The position numbers and the translations under genes were made by a program. Of a DNA stretch of 64,000 nt, positions 45,240 through 56,279 are shown piece after piece (the stretch's first letter is position 1; the number at the start of each line of letters is the position of its first letter). Origin of the DNA: Dermatemys mawii (lineage: Eukaryota; Chordata; Testudines; Dermatemydidae); NCBI GenBank assembly GCA_007922305.1, contig ML677455.1:1075021-1139020 (forward strand), in the 5' to 3' direction. The notes beneath the pieces are model-generated. The model ran no database searches. It saw nothing but the letters and a program-made list of their open reading frames with translations, and was not told the DNA's origin.

Positions 45240-46156
45240 GGGGGAGGAGGAATAGCTCAGTGGTTTAAGCATTGGCCTGCTTAAACCCAGAGTTGTGAAC
45301 TCAATCCTTGAGGGGGCCATTTAGGGATATGGGAAAAAAAATCTGTTGGATGATTTAATTGGGGATTGGTCCTTGTAGTGAGGTGGCTACTCGCTCCCAG
45401 CTAGAAGGGCTTAAAACAGCCCTTGAATGGGTTGTGGCTGGGAGCAAGCTCCCAGGCTGATTGGGAGAATAGGCTCAGCTGGGTGGCCATGCCCCAAACA
45501 TTCTAGCAGGCCTTATGAAAAGGCTGAGAGGCAGGGGCCTGAGAGAATAGTGTCTCCTCTGTCTCCGGAGGTAGACAGGCCTGGCTGCTGGGAAGCCTAA
45601 GGTACCTAGAGTGGAACAGGACTGGGCCAGGCAAGAGGAGCTGGGAAAGCTCTGGCCTGGAAACTCCCAGGCTGCAGGGCCTAGGGGGAAGGCCTAACAG
45701 GGGGTACTGGGGTTGCAGGGGGCAGCCCAGGGCTAAAGAGGCAGAGGCAGCAGGCCACCCTTCCTTGCCGGTGATGAGTGGCAATTAGACTGCAGTCTGC
45801 CCCAGTGAATAGGGGTAAGTGGTGACTGGCAGTTGCCTAGACTGAGGCAAGGTGGGGATATGGGGTCGGGGTTCCCCAGGAGGGGAGACCCTGAGACTGT
45901 GGGGGTACTGCAGGGGTGCATCCCCCTAGGGAAGAGGGCATCAGAGTCCAGGGGAAGGACACGGGGGGCCAGTAGCAAGTGGGACTAGAGCCTGCAGACG
46001 GTGCTTCAGGAGCTGGTGAGCTAATTCCCTGGATGTACCAACCAGAGGTGCCGCAGGGGTGAGTTGTCACTCTACTACAGTCCTGCTTTGAGCAGGGAGT
46101 TGGACTAGATGATCTCCTAAGGTCCTTTCCAATCCTGATATTCTATGATTCTATGA
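45240..46156 (+). mobile_element. Cryptodiran Pol III SINE, copy 2, split by a solo LTR
   Basis: The head (ggaatagctcagtggtttaa, gaactcaatccttgaggggg) and body run to 45373. The tail resumes at 46080 (cctgctttgagcagggagtt to ctatgattctatgaatgc). It starts within a few bases of the end of copy 1, same strand. Removing the 706-bp insert and one 5-bp duplicate gives a continuous SINE. Confidence 0.92.
45374..46079. mobile_element. Solo LTR inside a SINE, 5-bp TSD
   Basis: The ends are tgtagtgaggtggctac and cactctactaca (TG...CA with an inverse repeat TGTAGT/ACTACA). The exact 5-bp duplication gtcct lies at 45369-45373 and 46080-46084, inside the SINE. It is 706 bp and GC-rich. No retroelement gene is present; short frames inside are not conserved products. 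It inserted after the SINE and then lost its internal part, most simply by LTR-LTR recombination. Confidence 0.9.
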
Positions 46157-46159
46157 ATG

Positions 46160-47970
46160 CAGCTGGTAAGCCCCTGAAGATCCATGTGAGCATGTAATAA
46201 TAACCCTGGGGAGTCTCAGGCCAACATACAGGAAGGTTATCCCTTATGCCCCTCCTTTGAAACAGTAGTACCAAATATGCTGTGCTGCCCTAGGTTTCCC
46301 CAGGGCTGGCTGCACTCCGTGGCTTCTTTCTTTAGTGGTAAGAGTGAGAGGGACAATTAAAGTAGCATTAACTAATTCCTCAACATAAAATGATTCTGAG
46401 ACCATGTACGGGGGAACATTCCATGCAGGACGGTGGTCCTCATGCTTTTTCCGTTTACCCATGTGGCAAATTGGCCATGTATGTAGTTTGCAGGGATGAC
46501 AGATGGTATTTCTACAGCAAGGATGTTGAAATATTTTTTGTAGCGTCCATTCCCTTCATCCCAGAGGGTCCCTTCACTGCTTTCCTAGAGACGTCCACAA
46601 TTATGTTCCCCTCGACATAGTAGAGCTAGTCAACGTTGTCCAAAACTCAATGTGTCCATGGCATTTTTCAACCAAAGATTAAAATTCAGCGATATGCGCT
46701 TCTCATGAATTCTGGGTCCTGTTTTTAAACCACCTATGGAGCTAGTTTGAAATTTTTTGAACTTCAACAACACAGTCATTACGTTTGTGAAAGAAAGGAA
46801 TTTAGAACAAATGTTCATGAAAATGTCTTTTGCATTTTCAGCCTGCTTAAGAGGACAGCAGATGGGTCTTAGCTTATTATGCTGAGCACAATAAGCTCCT
46901 CAGATCCTTATGCTCTCATATATCAGGTTCTACATATGAGCAAGAGGAAATCCAAATCAAGCTAAGGCCCTAGTTCTTAAAGGTGAAGTTTCTGATCTTT
47001 TGATGGAAATTGCATAACATTTCTATTGCAAAGAGATCAAGTCAGACAGTGGTGGCAGATGTTGTCTAATTAATCAATGGCGTCTTTGGGATCATGTCAG
47101 ATCTTGGAAGATATAACAAGTAGAAAGGCATGAATCAGTTTGGATAAGAATAAACCTTAAGGATTGAGGTTTTTTTAAAAAACTGCAGTTAACTTCTCCC
47201 TTTTGTTTTTTTGTTTTCATTTCCATTAGGCTCAGCCCTTCCCAGTCTAAGCCAGGCTCTGAAGAAGAAAAACCAAAAATGACAGAGAAGTTGTATTTCT
47301 GGTCATGCCAGAAATAACCTTAGGAGAGCGGCTATACTTGTGAGATTTCAAGGCCAATAAGCTTTATAATTAAGCTTCAGCTCCTAAATGAACCTGTTAA
47401 CAGTATGCTTATGTTGTCTGTTAAAATAAGCTGTAATTGATACCCTCCCATGCTGGCAGTCCCAGCAGAGATCCTCAGAATATAAAGGCTAGAAAACTGA
47501 GCTACCTTCTCAGGTGGTCCTTTCAGGTCAAGGTTAAGACATGGTTATATAGTGTGGGCATAGTTTACAGTGCTGCTGCCTGTGCTGTGTAATTTCTGTG
47601 GCTAAATAGAAGACTCTGGTCCCCAAAGCCATCAATCTAGCATCTCTCCTTGGCACTGGATTCATTAAATAAACAAACGCACATCGGGGGAAAAAATCTG
47701 ATTTATAAGAGGCTTGGATTCCAGCCATGGTTTCCTATGGAATAATCACATTCTTCTTCCTTCTAACAAAGGACCCCTAACTGTTTTCTTTGGGTTTAAT
47801 TTGTTTAATCAAGATTACAATGGATTTTGCTGAGGGGATAGAATCAGGCACTCAAACAGTGTAGCATACACAGATATAGGTTACTCCTTAAAGTTCTCCT
47901 TTGCCATGATGCCTACAAAACAATTAATATTGGTGGGGCTCTGGGTGTGCTGAGCCCATGGCCTGTATTT
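46160..47970. other. Intergenic, nothing assigned
   Basis: No repeat I can name and no exon signal. Confidence 0.4.
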
Positions 47971-47981
47971 CTGACTTATAC

Positions 47982-48291
47982 CAGGGTTTGGGAACCTTTC
48001 AGAAGTGGTGTGCCGAGTCTTCATTTATTCACTCTATTTTAAGGTTTTGCATGCCAGTAATACATTTTAACTTTTTCAGAAGCTCTCTTTCTATAAATAT
48101 GTAATATATAACTAAACTATTGTTGTATGTAAAGTAAATAAGGTTTCTAAAATGCTTAAGACACTTCATTTAAAATTAAATTAAAATGCAGAGCCCCCTG
48201 GAATGGAAGCCAGGACCCTGGCAGTGTGAGTGCCACTAAAAATCAGCTCACATGCTGCCTTCGGCACGTGTGCCATTGACTGCCTACCCCG
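47982..48291. mobile_element. Non-autonomous hAT transposon 'cagggtttgggaacc'
   Basis: The left end is cagggtttgggaaccttt and the right end gccattgactgcctaccccg. The flanks acttatac (47974-47981) and acttacac (48292-48299) match in 7 of 8 bases. The centre is AT-rich. Non-coding. Confidence 0.82.
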
Positions 48292-48367
48292 ACTTACACT
48301 GTCCCGTTTCCTGTTCCTTCCCTTGTTTCCCCAAACTGTCTATATCCACCTGTTATCTCTGGTCATC

Positions 48368-48672
48368 TACCTAGGGCTGGTCTTCACTGGGGGGAGGGGA
48401 GTCAACTGAAGATACGCAACTTCAGCCATGTGAATAATGTAACTGAAGTCGGCATATCTTCAGCCGACTTACCTGCCGTCCTCATGGCGGCAGCAGTCGG
48501 CGGTGCACTCCTTCGTCGACTCCGGCTTGCGCCTCACGTCAAGCTGGAGTTACGGGAGTCGACGGGGTGCCGCGGGTGATCAATTTCTCGTGTCTTCACG
48601 AGACGCAAGAAATAGATCGCTAACAGATCGATTGATACCCGCCAATCTGGCGGGTAGTGAAGACCTACGCAT
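48368..48672. mobile_element. Palindromic MITE 'gtcgac/cgggtagtgaagac', copy 3
   Basis: It runs from ggctggtcttcactgggggg to ggcgggtagtgaagacctac. It has acttcagccatgtgaataat, gtcgactccggcttgcgcc, cgtgtcttcacgagacgcaa and agatcgattgatacccgcc. CpG-rich. Confidence 0.8.
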
Positions 48673-48829
48673 AGATTGCAAATGTTTTGGGGCAGTCTCC
48701 TAGGCACTAGGGTAAAACAAATATGAAATAATAATTTCACTGAAGCCCCAGAGACTTCCTGCTTTCTTAAGTATATAATAGACTTCAGCCTGAAAAGAAC
48801 TGAATGTCTTTTATCTATCTATTTATCAC

Positions 48830-48995
48830 GCCCCTATTTAGCACCTGAGTACCTCACAGTCTTCATTCTCACAACACTCACTCCTGTGAGGTAAGGAAGT
48901 ACTATTATCCCCATTTCACAGGCACAGAAAGACTAAATGACTTGTGGCAGAGCAGGGACTCAAACCAGAGTTGTCTAAGTCGTAGGATGGTGCAC
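48830..48995 (-). repeat. MIR/core-SINE-like remnant, antisense
   Basis: actcctgtgaggtaaggaag, ctattatccccatttcacag, gactaaatgacttgtggcag and gactcaaaccagagttgtct. Confidence 0.7.
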
Positions 48996-48999
48996 TGAG

Positions 49000-49450
49000 G
49001 ATAATTCTTTTTGTTTTGTTGAGATTGGCTAGTGTCTTAGAGGGCTGAGCCCAAAAATCCAACAGGTGAGCATAATTGCAAGAAAGTTAACTCTACTTTT
49101 TTAAACTTCATTAAAAAGTTTGTGTCTGAGTTTGGGAAGAAAATCTGGGTTGATTCTCATTTATCTAATCAGATTCTACCCCTGCCTTGGTTCTTACTAT
49201 GCTTTGTTATTTATTGTCTAGTAATTAATTTGAGCCACTGACTCAAATGGAACTAGCCAACTGAAAAAGAATATAGAACAACCTCCTCCCTTCCCCAGTA
49301 TGTTCTCTTTGCCTAGGGCGCTAGGCAGCTGATGGTTAATGGGACAGATGAAGCGCCTTTCATACGTTTAGCTGCTTGTTTAAGACAGGAGAATGCTTGG
49401 TTGCCTTGACCAAGCATTGGTCGTTGAAACTTTCATATATGTTGTAGGTA
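49000..49450. other. Intergenic, nothing assigned
   Basis: No named repeat or coding signal. Confidence 0.35.
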
Positions 49451-49454
49451 AAGC

Positions 49455-49890
49455 TCGTGAGATTTTTTTTTTTTCCTCTGCAGAAAATTTCCATTTTTTG
49501 GTCAAAATTTGAAAACCTAAAATGTTGATTTTGAAGTGCTGCTGCAATGCTTCATGGGAATGATAGTTTGGGTGCCTATTACTCCCATTTTCTTCTGTGG
49601 GTTGGGCTCCCTGGTTGAACTATGTCTATCATCTTCTTCCCTCTTGGAGAAAGAAGGCAGTGCGCCTGGAAATCTCTGGTCATGGTGCATGATGGGAAAA
49701 GAAGTCTGGTCATGAAGCTTGACTCATAGGTCCCAAGGCAGCAAAATTACAACTCCATAAGGCAACAGAATATCCAAATCAAAACACTTTGCTGTCAGAC
49801 CAAAAAAATCAAAAATTTTCTGTGAGAAAATGTCAGTGTTGCTGGAAAACTTCTGAGTTTTCTGTCAGAAAATCATTCCCAGCTGCATGA
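49455..49890. repeat. T/A-rich palindromic repeat family, copy 7
   Basis: gaaaatttccattttttggt, aaaatttgaaaacctaaaat, then atcaaaaattttctgtgaga and ttttctgtcagaaaatcatt. The middle holds gcttcatgggaatgatagtt and tgcatgatgggaaaag, which look inverse to each other. Confidence 0.5.
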
Positions 49891-50089
49891 CTGCCCTGCT
49901 ACTCAGAGCCATATTTCTAGGCTCTAGGGCAGCCCACCAGGCAGAGTACCCCAGAGTCAGGGCTTCCACACTCTCAAGCTCCAGAAACCTAAGAATTCCT
50001 CTTCCAAGCAAATTAATATTTTTGTTCTATTTGTAGCCAATTAGTTTATTTGATCATCCATTTATCGTGTTATTTGGTGTTATACTCAA

Positions 50090-50960
50090 TTAATATGCTA
50101 TTTCATAGATAATCAATGTATGTAAAATAGATTTAAATTGTAAGATTATAGAAGTATAAGACTGACAAGTATTTAGGAGTGTTGAGTGTGTATTGGGCTT
50201 ATAAGTAAAGCATGGCTGGAATGCAGGGCTCACAGGTTGAGGCCTGCAAGCTTTTACCTTAGCCATATTAGGCCACAGACTTAAGAATGCTTAATATGAG
50301 TGGTTAACCTAGGATTAACCCTGAGCCAGAAAGGATACAAGATTACTTTAAAAGATGCGCCAATGGGTGATGTTATGGAAAACTAGATTGCAATGTATTG
50401 TCCAAGACCATGAGACACCTGATTGTAATGTCATGGAATATCCTTGCCAAAGGTTACATGTTGCATGTAGATGCTAATGAGAATAAGAGGAACTAAGAAA
50501 TAACCTATGGATATCCTGATATTCATGGCGTGTGGAATTACAAATAAGGAAAAGAGGGTTGAAACCTTCATGAATATGCATAAGGTGTGAGGTATGGTCA
50601 GAACAACAATATAAAAGAAGTTTCATGTTTGGCTAAAAGTGGGATGGCCCCAGGAGATGACCCCATGGGAAACTTCAGCAGGAACCATCCTTCTGTCAAT
50701 GATTATCAACTGAGAGGTCTATTGGATCCTAAAATATCTTTGAAGATGTGAATTTGAGTACAGTCTCAGTCACTGCATGCTTTTAGTAGGATTGATATAT
50801 GCCTGGGTAATTGTAACCTTACTTATTGATTTAATCATACTTGTGGTACCGATAAGAATTTGTACTTGTGATTGTGTCTATGGCCACTATCCTTGGTTTT
50901 CTTGGAGTCTCTAAATGTGAGAAGAGCACCCAAGATGATTTTCTTTCTTTTCAGCTTGAA
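50090..50960 (+). mobile_element. Possible LTR-like element
   Basis: A distinctive block with a TATA-like ataaaag at about 50612 and a structure reminiscent of turtle retroelement LTRs (tgcatgtagatgctaatgag, tgtttggctaaaagtgggat, ctcagtcactgcatgctttt). I could not place TG/CA ends or a target duplication, so this is tentative. Confidence 0.35.
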
Positions 50961-51099
50961 AGTGTAGCAACAGGAGCTAAACCCATGGTAGTTTAATGAA
51001 ACATTGCTGAATTCCATTTAAATTTAAAAGCTTACATATTTCAGAACAGTTTTTTAAAAAAATGTTGGACTAAAAGCAGATGTTTTAGAGGAACCATTG

Positions 51100-51350
51100 T
51101 CCTCTGGTTAAGACAGACAGGGACTCAACTGCTCTGGGTTTAATTCCTGGCTCTACCACAAGACTTTTGATGGATTAATCTCACTGTAACTCAACTCCCC
51201 ATCTGTAGAATGGGGACAAGAATAATTTTTGTCTCATTCTTTGTCTTGTCTATTAGACTACAAGCTCCTTGGGGGGAAATACTTCCCTTACCATGTGTCT
51301 GCAGAGCTCCAATCATAGCTGTGACCTCTATATACAACTATAATACAAAT
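51100..51350 (+). repeat. MIR/core-SINE-like element
   Basis: attgtcctctggttaagaca, gtttaattcctggctctacc, tccccatctgtagaatgggg and gactacaagctccttggggg are in MIR-type sense order with a tRNA-like head. Confidence 0.7.
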
Positions 51351-51399
51351 TATGACAAGGCAAAGAAGAATAGATGGGAGTTTAAAAAGATAGATATAG

Positions 51400-52380
51400 A
51401 CACATGAAAAATATTATAGGTAAATGTGCTGCAAACAGTACTATGAACCCTGACCTGCAGCACATTGCTCATGTATTTGAGCTATTGTGATCATCATCAA
51501 CCCGCTTTGGCTCTTTATATTGGCTGTCTATTAAGTGTTTTATTCTGTTTAATGGATTATAAATAAGCTTGTCAGAATTCAATTTTTATTTATTATTTAT
51601 AATGTTAATAGCAAATATCTGTTTATTTTATGGTATTATTTCTACTATTGTCAATTTAAATGTTCACAGTTGCAGGACATTATGGGGGGTGGGTCAGACA
51701 ATAATTGGTTCATGACAGTAGGCATTGAGATTCAGAGTTAAAGCTTCATAACCGTTAAAACACTAATTGCCAATATCGCATGTCATAACATACAAAGTAA
51801 AATAGTCTTAAATCACACTCTAAGAAGTTCTCAGTAGCATTTTTCTTACTTTACGTATATGTAAATTTCTATTATTATGGTTGGAAATATTTTTTCATCA
51901 GTTTGTGTGTGTAAAATGAAATCTACGCTTATCGATAGTGACAGATAAAAATCTATTCCTTCCAAGTCTACTTATAAAGCTCCGAATGGGACTAGTATTG
52001 ATTCTATTCACAAACTCCTCCTGGAGTCTTTGCCCAGCAGTTTTTGTGCTCACTTACCACCCAGTGCATAGGAATTGGACCATCTCGTCTGAAGTCAGTA
52101 GGCCAGTGAATCTTTGCTATGGTGACCCTATGTGGAACTCAATTCCCCTTGAAATCTGGCTCGTTTAATTTCCTTTCATTTTCTCACCATATTTTTTTAA
52201 TTACTGCCACTGTTGCTGTTTCATTGTTCTGCTCTATTCTGTTTTATGTGTATGTGATTTTGTTGAGATTGGGGTGGCCTTTTTAATTTAACGATCAATT
52301 ATTTTTCTGACTGTTGATCAGCACCCTGAGTGTTTTTGCAGGGGAATGCTTTATAAATAAAAAATAGTATTATTTAAATA
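51400..52380. other. Intergenic, AT-rich unique-looking sequence
   Basis: No named repeat. Several TAAT/ATTA-type homeodomain core motifs between 51540 and 51780. A candidate regulatory block only. Confidence 0.35.
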
Positions 52381-52384
52381 ATCT

Positions 52385-52632
52385 AGTTAGGTCCCCACTG
52401 GCTAAACTCACGAGATTTTTTTAAAACAGGATGTTTTGGGTTCTTTTGCTTTGCTTTCTGGTTTTTGAGCCTTCAAAGATGATGCTTTCAAGTTTTTCTT
52501 TGCAAGCACGAGGACTAGGAATGCTGAGATTCTCATGTAATCACCTGACTCTGGGAGCTGGGGCTTTAAGAAAAAAATCAAATCTCTGAGACTCGCAATG
52601 AAAATCCCAAGAATTGGCAACACTAACATGAA
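52385..52632. repeat. Dispersed 'ctcatgag/gttggcaac' repeat, copy 3
   Basis: ttttgagccttcaaagatga, tgctgagattctcatgtaat, gggagctggggctttaagaa and agaattggcaacactaacat. Confidence 0.6.
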
Positions 52633-52984
52633 AACAAAATATTGTTAATGACTGGAGAATTCATTTAAATATAAATAAAAAAGGGTTCTTTCTAAATATA
52701 TCAGATCTCAGATCATCTGGAGATGATAAACATCCAGTTTTACAATGCTCCTCCCAACCCTCTGTGTGCAGCCTGTCACTGATCAATGTAAAATGCAATT
52801 CTCACCTACATGCATAGTCACTTACATCTATGCTCATGGTACCGAAATGTTTAAAAAAACCAAAAACACCACTCTTGAATTCACCAGAGTTAAAATGATT
52901 AGTTCAAAGGTTCTGCAAGTTTCTGCATTAACTATTTTGTAAATAGAATTGGTACCTTAATGATTCATTGTCACTTACCACAAT

Positions 52985-53070
52985 GTGGGCCCAGCACAGA
53001 TCAGTTACACTAGTGCAGTAACCACAATGGAGTCCAGAGTTACAGTGGAGGGACTGATCAGACTCAGGCC
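52985..53070. repeat. Short palindromic motif around 'caatggagtccag'
   Basis: gggcccagcacagatcagtt and the inverse gactgatcagactcaggccc flank cacaatggagtcc. Confidence 0.6.
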
Positions 53071-53079
53071 CTATATGTT

Positions 53080-54240
53080 AAACTTGGTTAGAGATTGGTG
53101 TGGACTGTGAGATTGGATCCAGATTTCCAACAATCAAAGATCCACAGGTTTTCAGAACTGGGTTTTGGATTCGTTCCTTGGTAAAGATAGGGTCCATTTG
53201 TGCTACCGGCCCACACTTAGCTTGGTGCAGCTGTTTGGATATGGGCGTTTGGTCTGAATCTGTCACTACCATGGATGTTTACTATCCTAACTGGGTGCAG
53301 TTATATGCACCGAGAAAACAACTGTGTACGCTCCTGTAAGCTGGTGACTTCCTATAGCTGTTATAAAGAAGGAACAAGTAAGATCAACTATTACTAAGGT
53401 CTTCATGGTAGCTGAGTGGAAATGCTAGCACGTGGTTTGTGATATGAGCTTCAGGGCATGAGAGTTATAACAGACACATCACTACACTCATGTCACATGG
53501 ACTCTCCTTGCCTTTCACGCCCTGCCCTCTGGAATGTAGCTGCTGTTCATGGAGTCAAAGTGAGTGAGAATCCAAGGGTGGGAATCAACACTGCTTTCCA
53601 CATGGACTCTCCTGAGGTTTGTTCTGGTTTTTGTTTTTCCTTCTGCCTTTTTCTTTCAAGGAACTTTACTGTTGAATGTCATAGAAAAAACACAGATTTG
53701 CCAGCTGCTTATGGAAGCTTCAGACTCCCTGGAAAAGTTAAAAATAATAATAATAATAATAATGATAAATCTTTGCCTTTGAGAGTGTTTGTTTAAGCAA
53801 AGCAAGTTTACACAGCTTGCAATGCGTGCTTTCAAGCACAAGTCTCTACAGCTCACTTGTGCAATACGCTTCCCTGTTCTCCCTTGACAGCTCCATTCTC
53901 CTCTTCAGAGAATCAGCTCAGACCCATAGAAGCAAGACACTGGTCCTCCATAACAAGAGATTTCTTCAAAGAGACGTTGTTCTCTCCTGTGCCAGAGCTC
54001 AAATCCATGTGAGGGGGACGCATCCTGGAGTCTCAGAGCTGGCCTCAGCCCTGAAGCGATGTAAATAGCGTCTGGCTGCTCTAAATTGCGCCTCTGGTAT
54101 GTAAGATCCTCAATTGCTCCACCACACTCCCCCTTTCCCCTGACATGCTCCCTGTGCTGGACAGGGACAGGGTGCTGCTGAGGAGCAGATGTGCCAGCAA
54201 GATGTTTCCCTCTGCCATTGTGACTGGACGATGTTCTGCC
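53080..54240. other. Intergenic, nothing assigned apart from an AAT run
   Basis: It includes (AAT)n at 53743-53763. Otherwise unassigned. Confidence 0.4.
53743..53763. repeat. (AAT)n microsatellite
   Basis: Seven AAT units. Confidence 0.9.
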
Positions 54241-54244
54241 CATC

Positions 54245-54395
54245 TGAGAGGTGCTGTCTGTCCCTAAATTACCAGAGGGGAACTGAGGCACAGAAAGATT
54301 AAGTGATTTGCTTCAGATTGTACAGAGTATGTACTGCAGAGCTATGAACCCAACCCAGACCTCAAGTCCCAGTCTAGTCACTGAGATACAAGATC
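54245..54395 (-). repeat. MIR/core-SINE-like remnant, antisense
   Basis: accagaggggaactgaggca, agattaagtgatttgcttca, ctatgaacccaacccagacc. Confidence 0.65.
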
Positions 54396-55094
54396 AACCT
54401 TTCTCTCTGTTATAAACACTGCAACTTCATCGGGTTTGACTCAGTGTAAGCAAGAGCAGAACGAGGCCTATAAAGTTTCCTCTCTATTCTTATATTGAGG
54501 AGGCGGGTGGAGTGTCTGTGTGGGGAGGGATTGTCCCATTTCCCTTCAGATGCAGTAAAGGTCTAATTCTCGGACAGTCACTAGATCCGCCTAGCTCTTG
54601 GGACGCCTGCAAAGGCCAGGACCAACCATGAAGAACCATGCGCCGACTCCCATCAGAACCTTTGTGACTTCTTGAACACACAGCTGCTGCAGCTGTGCCC
54701 CCGGGGCCTTCTCTGCCACCCAAAATCCTGCCTGGCTTTTTATTTTTGGCATCAGCTCCCAGTCTTACTGCTTTATCTTTCTTAACTGTACTAATTCCTT
54801 AACTGAATCACCACGCAGCACACAGACATATGCTGGGAACCTGCAGTGTGGTATTGCAGCTACCCTCGTCCTTTTTACCTCCAGCTCTCCTTGCAGGGCC
54901 CATATCTTTTCCTCTGTGCAGCATCTGTTCTGTCTTTGGGAGCTGCATAGGAACACAGAATGCTCATGGAGCCACCATTAACTTGCCTGTAGCACTTGGG
55001 GCATGATGCAGCAGAGAATGGCCACCTCTTCTCCCTCCATTCCCATCACCTCCTGGCTCCTCCCATGCCTGACCCTCACTGATGAGGTCCACGG

Positions 55095-55385
55095 TGTATG
55101 TCTACACTGCAAGGTGGAAGGTGTGATTGTAGCTTGGGTAGGCATAGCCATGCAAGCTTTAATCTAGCTAACATGGGCAACTATAGCAGTGTAAACGTGT
55201 CCGCACTAGCTTCAGCATGGGCTAGTAACCAGAATAAGAATCCAGGCTCCCTGGCAGGCTTGTACTCTGGTTGCTAGTGCTAGTCTGTGCCACCACGTCT
55301 TCACTACTATAGTTACCCATCCTAGCTAGATTGAAGCTAGCATGGAATGCCCATTCACACCTTTACTGCCAGTGTAGATGTTCCC
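55095..55385. mobile_element. Large palindromic MITE, copy 3
   Basis: It runs from gtatgtctacactgcaaggt to actgccagtgtagatgttcc. Left: caagctttaatctagctaac, actatagcagtgtaaacgtg. Right (inverse): cttcactactatagttaccc, agctagattgaagctagcat. The best-preserved copy of the family here. Confidence 0.88.
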
Positions 55386-55439
55386 CCCAAAGCTAATGTC
55401 ACCTCTGATGAAACTGATGCTAGAAATCATACTTCGTGG

Positions 55440-55592
55440 CTCTCTTTACCCATTGATCTCGGAGCACTCGGAGCTAAGTAACATCATCCCTATTTCACAG
55501 ATAAAGAAACTGAGGCACAGAAATCGATTAGAAACCAGGAGTTCCAGACTCCTGCTCCAACCATTAGACCACGCTCCCTCCCAAAGAGTGGG
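55440..55592 (-). repeat. MIR/core-SINE-like remnant, antisense
   Basis: catccctatttcacagataa, agaaactgaggcacagaaat, ccaggagttccagactcctg, ctccaaccattagaccacgc. Confidence 0.7.
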
Positions 55593-55807
55593 ATATTGCC
55601 TTGGAGAACTCCTTCTTTTTACACAGAGTTTATCATCCTTCTAACTCTGATCTCTGCCTCTCTTCCTTCCTTCCCAACTACAAGAGTCATCCTTAAAGAA
55701 GGATGGAAAAGAGTCCCTCACTTCATTTTTTTTTCCCTTTGCAGTCTGGATTTAAGAGAGTCCTTCTCTCCAGTTCATAGTCAGGACCTTAACACGAAGC
55801 TGATGGG

Positions 55808-56090
55808 TAGGGCTGCAGGAAAATTTTCCATCAAAACTTTTTGTTTTGTTTTGTTTTGTTTTGGATGGAAAATTGGATTTTTGACAAAAATGATTTTTTC
55901 CCACAGAAAGTACCTGTTTATCTAAAAAAAAATCAGTTCTTTTTTCAAAACACTTTCAACAGCTGAAAACATTCAGCCAAAAACAAAGTTTGTGGTTTGA
56001 TATTTTTCTGCTGAAATGCCAAAATATTCTATGAAAAATTTGGGCAAAAATGTATTTTTTTGTTTGTTCTCATCAACATTTTCTGTGGGA
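55808..56090. repeat. T/A-rich palindromic repeat family, copy 8
   Basis: gtagggctgcaggaaaattt, tccatcaaaactttttgttt (a TTTTG run), ggatttttgacaaaaatga and tttctgtgggaaaag. Confidence 0.5.
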
Positions 56091-56279
56091 AAAGAATCTG
56101 TGTTTCAGATCTCTCCTGATGAGGGAGCACTACTTTTCCCCTCTCTTTCTCCCATAATTAAGAATGCTAATTCTACAAAGCTTGCACTAGCTGGGTTTTC
56201 AGAAGTGACGAATAATTTCAAGAGGTTTAATTTTTGGGCACTCAACTTGGGGCATCTTAAAGAGGCTTGATTTCCAGAA

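Noticed and set aside
44889..45284. 131-codon forward frame
   Set aside because: It spans two SINE units. The repeated 'AQWF.HW.A' phrase is just the translated tRNA-like head.
45503..46070. Several - strand frames of about 80-90 codons
   Set aside because: They lie within the solo LTR and are not a conserved product.
53458..53796. 112-codon forward frame ending in an AAT repeat
   Set aside because: No domain, no splice context, and it runs into a microsatellite.
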